5,174 nt of DNA, from NCBI GenBank assembly GCA_007122565.1, contig SKTJ01000272.1, forward strand, positions 1 to 5,174, given 5' to 3'. Of the stretch, positions 1-4,316 are shown one piece after another (position 1 is the stretch's first letter; the number at the start of each line of letters is the position of its first letter). Position numbers and translations under genes: made by a program. Origin of the DNA: Syntrophomonadaceae bacterium (GTDB lineage Bacteria > Bacillota > Dethiobacteria > DTU022 > UBA8154). The notes below the pieces were generated by a model. That model saw only the letters and a list, made by a program, of their open reading frames with translations. It was not told the DNA's origin and searched no databases.

Positions 1-114
1 ATTATTGTGGGCGGGGCACCGGTAACGGAGGAATATGCAAAGGAAATCGGAGCAGACCTTTACGGTGAAAACGCCCTCGAGGGCGTGGAAATTGTGAAAG
101 AAGCGCTGAAATAA
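1..114 (+). CDS. Corrinoid (cobalamin-binding) methyltransferase protein, C-terminal fragment
   Basis: Only the last 37 codons and the TAA stop are in the window. The frame is open from base 1, so the start lies upstream. The peptide runs IIVGGAPVTEEYAKEIGADL, then YGENALEGVEIVKEALK. The VGGAPVT..YA..IGAD stretch followed by Y(G/A).(N/D)A..(A/G)V is the typical end of the B12-binding Rossmann domain in MtaC/MtbC/MttC-like corrinoid proteins. Those proteins carry a methyl group on cobalt between a substrate-specific methyltransferase and a second, acceptor-side methyltransferase. The cobalt-ligating DxHxxG motif would be upstream and cannot be seen. The next gene is a URO-D-family methyltransferase, the usual partner, which supports the call. 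The substrate cannot be told from this fragment. Confidence 0.85.
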   Translation: MIVGGAPVTEEYAKEIGADLYGENALEGVEIVKEALK

Positions 115-119
115 AAGAA

Positions 120-235
120 GTATCGCGGGACGGGGCCGGTTTCAATATGTCAATGGGCCGGTTCTCCTAACACATTATATTTAAACTTTCCGTGATACCT
201 GTCGTCCCCAGAAAATGTGTCAGGAGCCCCGTCCC
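120..235. repeat. Nested palindromic intergenic element (REP-like)
   Basis: Almost the whole gap between the corrinoid and methyltransferase genes is self-complementary. GGGACGGGGC (127-136) and GCCCCGTCCC (226-235) form a perfect 10-bp outer arm. Inside it, 164-176 (CTCCTAACACATT) pairs with 214-226 (AATGTGTCAGGAG) at 12 of 13 positions. A competing arm pairs 120-128 with 190-198 (9 pairs, one G-U). GGGCCGGTT occurs twice (133-141 and 155-163). From memory, similar GGGACGG...TGACA palindromes are scattered between genes in Clostridia, so a mobile REP-type repeat, perhaps partly duplicated, is the favoured reading. It could also act as an RNA hairpin that tunes expression between the two genes. 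I see no transposase. Confidence 0.6.
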
Positions 236-253
236 TTGAACATAAGGGGGTAA

Positions 254-1162
254 ATGATGCGGCCGTGTGAAAGAGTAGCCAGAACGATACGGGGACTGGC
301 AGTGGATCGGGTGCCCCGGGGAGAACTAATTATTGATCCGGAATTTTGCTGCCGGGCTCTGCAAACAGAGACCTTTTCCTTCGAAGTAGCCCTGCAGTTC
401 TGGGAACTGCTTCAGCTCGACCTAGTCGTTCTGGCAGAACCAAATCAGCAGATGCACGGTGCTGATTTGGGCGGCGGGGAATTAATGGGGAATATCAGAT
501 GTTGGCGCCGGGAAATGGATTACTATATCTTTGCCCTGATTAACGGGGGATTCGCCCGTGCCCTTGCTTCTTTAGGCTTCCAGCAGTTTATGATAGGGGT
601 ACGGTCAAAAAAGAATGCTTTGCAGGAAATGATTCAACGTTTTACGGTAGATGCGGTGAATGAGGCTAAAGAAGCCATAAATGCCGGTGCCCATTCTATT
701 ATAATCGCTGATGATATTGCCTACCATAAAGGGACCTATTTGTCTCCCGCTCACCTGCGGGAGCTTTATTTTTCTCCCTTACGGGAACAGCTGGAGAAAC
801 TCAAGGCAGAGGCGGTGCCCGTGTTTTTTCACAGCGACGGCAATATAGACAAGGTGCTACCCGACTTAGTAAACGCTGGTTTTAGTGGCCTGCAGGGATT
901 GGAGCCGAACGCCGGCATGAATCTGGCCGCGGTCAAGGCTGCTTACGGTAAAGATCTTTGCCTGATGGGCAATGTGGATCTTTCTCTTTTAGATTCCCAC
1001 GTCCCGGAAGAAGAGCTCCGCGCAGCGGTATACCAAACCATGCGGGCAGGCAAAGAGGGGGGGCGTTATATTTTTGGTACATGTGGGGGGCTGCACTATG
1101 AGCTGGATGTGGAGCAGGTTTTGGACATGTATCGTTTTGCCCTGGAATTTGGGAAGTATTAA
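254..1162 (+). CDS. URO-D/MtaA-family methyltransferase-like protein
   Basis: The 302-residue protein has the uroporphyrinogen-decarboxylase fold signature shared by HemE and the methylcobalamin:acceptor methyltransferases (MtaA, MtbA, CmuA). Visible landmarks are RVARTIRGLAVDRVPRGE near the N-terminus, ADDIAY (152-157), FFHSDGNI (191-198), GLEPNAGMNL (215-224), GNVD (239-242) and GTCGGL (275-280). HemE is unlikely because the gene follows a corrinoid protein. A role moving a methyl group to or from that corrinoid protein in the cytoplasm is inferred. In MtaA-type enzymes zinc is bound by HxC plus a distal Cys. Here the first pair is His193-x-Asp195, while the distal Cys277 is kept. At 302 residues it is somewhat shorter than the usual 330-350. 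ATG codons at 254 and 257 follow AAGGGGG (244-250); spacing of about 6 favours 257, and a TAA at 251-253 rules out an upstream start. Confidence 0.85.
   Translation: MMRPCERVARTIRGLAVDRVPRGELIIDPEFCCRALQTETFSFEVALQFWELLQLDLVVLAEPNQQMHGADLGGGELMGNIRCWRREMDYYIFALINGGFARALASLGFQQFMIGVRSKKNALQEMIQRFTVDAVNEAKEAINAGAHSIIIADDIAYHKGTYLSPAHLRELYFSPLREQLEKLKAEAVPVFFHSDGNIDKVLPDLVNAGFSGLQGLEPNAGMNLAAVKAAYGKDLCLMGNVDLSLLDSHVPEEELRAAVYQTMRAGKEGGRYIFGTCGGLHYELDVEQVLDMYRFALEFGKY
744..774 (+). other. Terminator-like hairpin inside the methyltransferase coding sequence
   Basis: CTCCCGC (744-750) and GCGGGAG (757-763) form a perfect 7-bp GC-rich stem with a 6-nt loop, followed by CTTTATTTTTC. In this intact gene the bases encode SPAHLRELYF (about residues 164-173). 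The structure resembles an intrinsic terminator, but the T-run is broken by C and A. Its importance is that the decayed copy at 1422-1452 keeps the same stem and has a cleaner T-tract. Whether it causes any premature termination here is unknown. Confidence 0.5.
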
Positions 1163-1203
1163 TCCGCTAATCTATCACTTATTATAGAAAGGAGATATTA
1201 ATT

Positions 1204-1389
1204 ATGCCCATAGTCCAAATTGAAATGTTTGAAGGAAGAACGCTTGAGCAGAAACGGGAGATGGTCAAAGAGGTAACCCAAGCTCTGGTAAGAACAGTTA
1301 AATGCCCTCCAGAGGCCGTTACGATTGTCATTAGAGAAATGAATAAAGAAGACTTTGCTGAAGTTGGTTTGCTATATTGCGACAAGTAG
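1204..1389 (+). CDS. 4-oxalocrotonate tautomerase family protein
   Basis: This 61-residue protein (60 after Met removal) begins PIVQIEMFEGRTLEQK. That is the start of the 4-OT/YwhB/DmpI family of small cytoplasmic beta-alpha-beta subunits that assemble into hexamers and use Pro1 as the general base in keto-enol tautomerisation. Counting from Pro1, Arg11 (EGR) and Phe50 match the Pseudomonas 4-OT active site. The position of Arg39 is Thr (VTIVIREM), with an Arg four residues later, so the substrate probably differs from 2-hydroxymuconate. AAAGGAG (1188-1194) sits 9 nt before the ATG. The gene lies 41 nt after the methyltransferase and is probably co-transcribed with it. The terminator at 1422-1452 follows. 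A role in the methyl-transfer module cannot be named. Confidence 0.9.
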   Translation: MPIVQIEMFEGRTLEQKREMVKEVTQALVRTVKCPPEAVTIVIREMNKEDFAEVGLLYCDK

Positions 1390-1397
1390 TATACCCA

Positions 1398-1560
1398 AAC
1401 CACCATCAAGGAACATTCTGTCTCCCGCTCACGGTGCGGGAGTTTTCTTTTTCACCTTGCCGGAACAGCTGGAAAAACTCAGGGGCTAGGCACCTGTGTT
1501 TTTCCACAGCGAAGGGAATATAAACAGGGTGCAGCTTTGCCTGGATTAGTTGAGCATTGG
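1398..1560 (+). pseudogene. Decayed partial copy of the URO-D-type methyltransferase gene
   Basis: This stretch aligns to bases 719-860 of the methyltransferase gene at about 80% identity by eye over the best 118 positions. The broken translation is HHQGTF (frame at 1401), then LPEQLEKLRG-stop-APVFFHSEGNINRV (frame at 1457). The intact gene reads YHKGTY and LREQLEKLKAEAVPVFFHSDGNIDKV. There is a frameshift near 1455-1460, a TAG at 1487-1489, a net 3-nt deletion and a later TAG at 1547-1549. HSEG versus HSDG suggests an old duplicate or paralogue. After about 1535 the alignment is weaker. TTTGCCTGGATTA (1536-1548) resembles either residues 203-209 or, better, the gene's last codons at 1136-1150, implying an internal deletion of roughly 270 bp. 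The N-terminal half is missing. Confidence 0.8.
1422..1452 (+). terminator. Rho-independent terminator after the tautomerase gene
   Basis: CTCCCGC (1422-1428) pairs perfectly with GCGGGAG (1436-1442) around a 7-nt loop, and TTTTCTTTTT (1443-1452) follows directly. It lies 33 nt past the tautomerase stop, the right place to end the corrinoid/methyltransferase/tautomerase transcript. It lies within the decayed methyltransferase copy and corresponds to the coding hairpin at 744-774. Confidence 0.8.
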
Positions 1561-1567
1561 ACAGGGG

Positions 1568-1600
1568 TAATTATGCAAAAGCTCCAATTGAAATGTAAGG
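1568..1600 (+). pseudogene. Remnant of a second tautomerase gene start
   Basis: ATTATGC (1570-1576) and TCC-AATTGAAATG (1583-1595) match the intact tautomerase start at 1201-1227, including the ATG and the codons for Gln4-Ile5-Glu6-Met7, with a 1-nt gap. The middle 6 nt do not match and the reading frame is destroyed. The match is short, but it lies directly downstream of the methyltransferase remnant, the same gene order as in the intact pair. That is the main reason to believe it. Confidence 0.5.
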
Positions 1601-1616
1601 TAATAGATTGTATAAA
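1588..1616 (+). promoter_or_regulatory. Sigma-A-like promoter for the ferredoxin/AOR genes
   Basis: TTGAAA (1588-1593) and TATAAA (1611-1616) are separated by exactly 17 nt, and each differs from consensus at one base. Transcription would start near 1623, giving a leader of about 115 nt before the ferredoxin-like gene. The -35 box coincides with the tautomerase-start remnant. The intact tautomerase also has TTGAAA (1220-1225), but CTTGAG lies 17 nt downstream of it, so there is no -10 box there. Confidence 0.6.
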
Positions 1617-1738
1617 AGTCAGTATATTTATCTATTTGTAGTCAATTTAACAAAACTAGTGCTAACAATTCAGATATAATATACATGTACACATTGTAAT
1701 ATATAAATAGGTTTAACTATTTCTTAGGGGCTGATCTG
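1617..1738 (+). promoter_or_regulatory. AT-rich leader with a weak dyad upstream of the ferredoxin-like gene
   Basis: This stretch is strikingly AT-rich compared with the genes and contains no credible ORF. Around 1674-1705 there is an imperfect dyad centred on the palindrome TACATGTA (1682-1689), flanked by ATATAAT and GTAATATAT. It could be an operator for a regulator encoded elsewhere, but AT-rich DNA yields such symmetry by chance. AGGGG (1726-1730) is the likely ribosome site, 8 nt before the ATG at 1739. Confidence 0.35.
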
Positions 1739-2215
1739 ATGACAAAACAATACGGCATGTTGATCGTAGACAGGGATATTTGCACAGGTTGCCGCTCCTG
1801 TGAGGTTGCGTGCAGTCTGGCGCATGAGGGATGTTTCTGGCCGGAAAAATCCCGCGTAAGGGTTTATAAAATAGAGGCGGACGGCCTGGATTCTCCCGTG
1901 GTGTGCCGGCAGTGTGATGATGCCCCCTGCATGGCAGCCTGCCCTACTGAGACGTTACTGCGGGATCCGGGGACAGGGGCAGTGTTGGTGGGAGATGATT
2001 GTGTCAGTTGTGGTGCCTGTGCGGATGCATGTCCATACGGCACGGTGCGCCTTGACGGGGAGCGGGAAAAGCCGCTTCTTTGTGATCTGTGTGGGGGTGA
2101 ACCTGCCTGTGTGCAGCGGTGTGTAGTGCATGCGTTGAAATACCGCAACGGGGCAGGGCAAGTCGTGACCGCACCGGTGCAGGCAATCACATTGCCTCGG
2201 GAGAAACTTAAGTAG
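1739..2215 (+). CDS. Four-cluster [4Fe-4S] ferredoxin subunit (AorA/HycB/DmsB-like)
   Basis: The 158-residue protein carries sixteen cysteines in four groups: C15-x2-C18-x2-C21-x3-C25, C56-x2-C59-x4-C64-x3-C68, C88-x2-C91-x2-C94-x3-C98 and C115-x2-C118-x5-C124-x3-C128. This is the pattern of electron-transfer subunits holding four [4Fe-4S] clusters, as in HycB, DmsB and the AorA subunit of bacterial tungsten aldehyde oxidoreductases. There is no signal peptide, so it is cytoplasmic. It ends 16 nt before the AOR-type gene, which has its own AGGAG, so the two are almost certainly one transcript and one complex. The inferred job is to wire the tungsten subunit to ferredoxin or another carrier. 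An extra Cys32 lies outside the motifs. The start at 1739 is the first ATG after an in-frame TAA at 1697. Confidence 0.9.
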   Translation: MTKQYGMLIVDRDICTGCRSCEVACSLAHEGCFWPEKSRVRVYKIEADGLDSPVVCRQCDDAPCMAACPTETLLRDPGTGAVLVGDDCVSCGACADACPYGTVRLDGEREKPLLCDLCGGEPACVQRCVVHALKYRNGAGQVVTAPVQAITLPREKLK

Positions 2216-2231
2216 TAAAAAGGAGTGTATT

Positions 2232-4142
2232 ATGGTGGTTATTCGCGGTGGTTATACCGGTAAAATTCTAAAAGTGGATTTGACGGATGGCCGTATTGAG
2301 AAAGAAGAGCTGGGCAGCGAGGTGCAAAGTTACCTGGGCGGTCGCGGTTTGAATATAAGAAAGCTTTTCAGCCTTGTGGACCGGGACACGGATCCCCTTT
2401 CCCCGGAGAATCCCCTTCTGTTCAGCGCCGGGCCTCTGGCCGGCACCCTTTTTCCCGGTGGTGCCCGTTTTAATGTCTCGGCCAAATCGCCGCATACGGG
2501 GATCCTTGGAGATGCCAATGCCGGTGGTTTCTTCGGCCCGGAACTGAAGTTTGCCGGTTATGACCAACTCATCATCAGCGGGCGCAGTGAGCAGCCCGTT
2601 TATCTGTTAATTAACGACGCCAGGGTGGAGATCCGTCCTGCTGATCATCTCTGGGGACGGGACGTCTGGGAAACGAACAAAGCCCTGCAGGAAGAGTTGG
2701 GAGATAACCGCATGCAAGTGGCCTGTATCGGTCCCGCAGCGGAGAACGGGGTAACCTTTGCCGGAATCTTTGCCAATTTGGTGCGTACTGCGGCACGCAC
2801 CGGGATGGGTACGGTGATGGGAGCAAAAAATCTGAAAGCGGTGGTTGTGCGCGGCCGGGGTTGTATTAATATTCATGACCGGGAGCGCTTCCAGAAACTG
2901 CTCGCGCAGATTGACGAAAAGATTTATAACCATTCCGATTACCAGAACCGGGCCATGATGGGGACGACGAAGTTGATCAGTGCATTGAACAAATTCGGCT
3001 GCCTGGCTACCAGACACTTTCTTGCAGGCGATTTTGCTGATGCTGATGCTGTGAGCGGCGAGCAACTGGCGGCAACCCTCAAAGTTAAATCGAAGGCCTG
3101 CTTTGCTTGCACGATTCCCTGCAGCCGCTTCTTCCGCATTCCCTCCGGGCCGTATGCGGGACTCGCTTCGGAAGGCCCCGAATTTGAAGGGTTAGCCGGC
3201 TTTTCCTCCCGGGTGGGTTGTAACGACTTAGGGTTCGCCCTGCAGGGGGTTGATGACTGCAACAGGCTGGGGATGGATGTGATTACCGCCTCGGAATGCA
3301 TCTCTTTTGTGATGGAATGTTATGAGAAAGGTTTGTTGAGCCGGGATGAGTTGGACGGCCTGGAGCCCCGCTGGGGAGATCAGCAGGTTGTGCGTGAATT
3401 ACTGCGTAAGATTACCTTCCGCGAGGGTATCGGTGATCTTCTGGCCAGGGGCGTGCGCCATGCGGCCCGGGAACTGGGGCGCGGCACGGAGAAGCTTGCC
3501 ATGCATATTAAAGGTTTGGAGGTCTTCCAGGCGGATCCGCGGGGGCTCAAGGGCTATGCGCTTGGTTTTGCCCTGGCCAGCCGGGGTGGGGACCACCTGC
3601 GCTCTGAACCCTCCTTCGAATTCTCCAATAATCCCGAGGAAGGGATGCGGCGCTATGGCGCTGAAGAGTCTGCTTTTCGCCTTGAGTACAAGGGCAAAGG
3701 GCGGCTTGTTAAACACTACGAAGAATGGAGCGCTCTTTCAGACTGTCTCAGTGCCTGTAAGAATACAATCGTGAATATGGAGATCATCGATTTTGAGGAA
3801 GGGGCGGCATTGCTGGAATCACTGAGCGGCGTTGCTTTTACGGGAGAAGGAGTACAGCAGGCTTGTGAGCGTGTCCTCAATCTGGAGCGTGCCTTCATCG
3901 TGCGTGAGGGGATCCGGCGCAGTGACGATACCCTACCGGAGCGTTTCCTTAAAGAGCCCCTGCCGGGGGAACATCCCTCCAAAGGCAGTGTGGTAGAGCT
4001 TGAAGCCATGCTGGATGATTATTATAAGGCACGGGGCTGGGATCTTTCCACAGGTATCCCTACGCGTGAGACCCTTTCCCGGTTGGGACTGGATGATGTA
4101 ACGCGTGACCTGCTGGCGGCAGGCATCCCTGTTGTTCAATAG
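2232..4142 (+). CDS. aor: Tungsten-containing aldehyde:ferredoxin oxidoreductase family protein
   Basis: The 636-residue length is typical for the AOR family. The N-terminal domain (about 5-208) has GGYTGKILKVDLT, YLGGRGL (34-40), ARFNVSAKSPHTG (78-90) and ARTGMGTVMGAKNLKAVVVRG, which form the tungsto-bispterin site. The C-terminal part has C290-x2-C293-x3-C297 and C505/C509, the expected ligands of the single [4Fe-4S] cluster. EGPEFEG (314-320) and DPRG (435-438) through RGGDH (451-455) are where the family's active-site Glu and His lie. Family members oxidise aldehydes to acids, or run in reverse, with low-potential electrons; some relatives (BamB) reduce benzoyl-CoA, so the substrate is open. 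AGGAG (2221-2225) is 6 nt before the ATG. The ferredoxin subunit lies just upstream. No pterin or tungstate genes are in the window. Confidence 0.92.
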   Translation: MVVIRGGYTGKILKVDLTDGRIEKEELGSEVQSYLGGRGLNIRKLFSLVDRDTDPLSPENPLLFSAGPLAGTLFPGGARFNVSAKSPHTGILGDANAGGFFGPELKFAGYDQLIISGRSEQPVYLLINDARVEIRPADHLWGRDVWETNKALQEELGDNRMQVACIGPAAENGVTFAGIFANLVRTAARTGMGTVMGAKNLKAVVVRGRGCINIHDRERFQKLLAQIDEKIYNHSDYQNRAMMGTTKLISALNKFGCLATRHFLAGDFADADAVSGEQLAATLKVKSKACFACTIPCSRFFRIPSGPYAGLASEGPEFEGLAGFSSRVGCNDLGFALQGVDDCNRLGMDVITASECISFVMECYEKGLLSRDELDGLEPRWGDQQVVRELLRKITFREGIGDLLARGVRHAARELGRGTEKLAMHIKGLEVFQADPRGLKGYALGFALASRGGDHLRSEPSFEFSNNPEEGMRRYGAEESAFRLEYKGKGRLVKHYEEWSALSDCLSACKNTIVNMEIIDFEEGAALLESLSGVAFTGEGVQQACERVLNLERAFIVREGIRRSDDTLPERFLKEPLPGEHPSKGSVVELEAMLDDYYKARGWDLSTGIPTRETLSRLGLDDVTRDLLAAGIPVVQ

Positions 4143-4316
4143 AAAGGCTTTACTCACTGTTTACTAGTTCAGAGTCCACTATAGCGTAAGGTATCAGAGC
4201 AGACTAAGAATAGCTGATGAGAGCCCGGGGGATTTTGGAGAGTAAAAGGAGGTGAGAGATGAGGTAAAAAGATTCGCCTGGCAAACCAGATATAAAATAA
4301 GGAGGAATTTACACTC
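4143..4316 (+). other. Spacer between the AOR and TRAP receptor genes
   Basis: This 174-nt gap holds no recognisable gene, no clear rho-independent terminator and no convincing promoter. A short CTGG-CAAA-CCAG hairpin (4278-4289) has no T-tract. The main content is the ribosome site and minimal ORF at 4245-4267. The TRAP gene's own GGAGG (4301-4305) follows. Read-through from the AOR gene is plausible. Confidence 0.5.
4245..4267 (+). promoter_or_regulatory. Extended ribosome-binding site with the two-codon ORF ATG-AGG-TAA
   Basis: AAAGGAGGTGA (4245-4255) is an 11-nt complement of the 16S rRNA 3' end. GGAGG lies 6 nt before an ATG at 4259, followed by AGG and TAA. Past that stop the frame stays open (KDSPGKPDIK) to a TAA at 4298-4300, which touches the receptor gene's own GGAGG. 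It may be a minimal leader ORF, a translational standby site or the start of a decayed gene. Function is unproven. Confidence 0.4.

Noticed and set aside
115..253. Cobalamin riboswitch upstream of the methyltransferase gene
   Set aside because: GTCAGGAGcCC resembles part of the B12 box, but I cannot find the other conserved core segments, and the long perfect palindrome explains the sequence better.
1182..1409. Minus-strand 75-residue ORF opposite the tautomerase
   Set aside because: It is the reverse of a clear tautomerase gene with a good ribosome site and conserved Pro1, Arg11 and Phe50.
1675..1680. TATAAT as the -10 box of the ferredoxin/AOR promoter
   Set aside because: No acceptable -35 box lies 16-18 nt upstream (the bases read CAAAACTA) and there is no TGn extension; the TTGAAA-17-TATAAA pair is much better.
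2607..3065. Minus-strand 152-residue ORF
   Set aside because: It lies wholly opposite the well-supported AOR gene, shows no recognisable family features and no obvious ribosome site.
3346..3774. Plus-strand 142-residue ORF in another frame
   Set aside because: It overlaps conserved AOR codons, including the DPRG and RGGDH region, and its translation is low-complexity frame-shadow sequence.
4278..4289. Short hairpin as a terminator before the TRAP gene
   Set aside because: The stem is only 4 bp and no T-tract follows.
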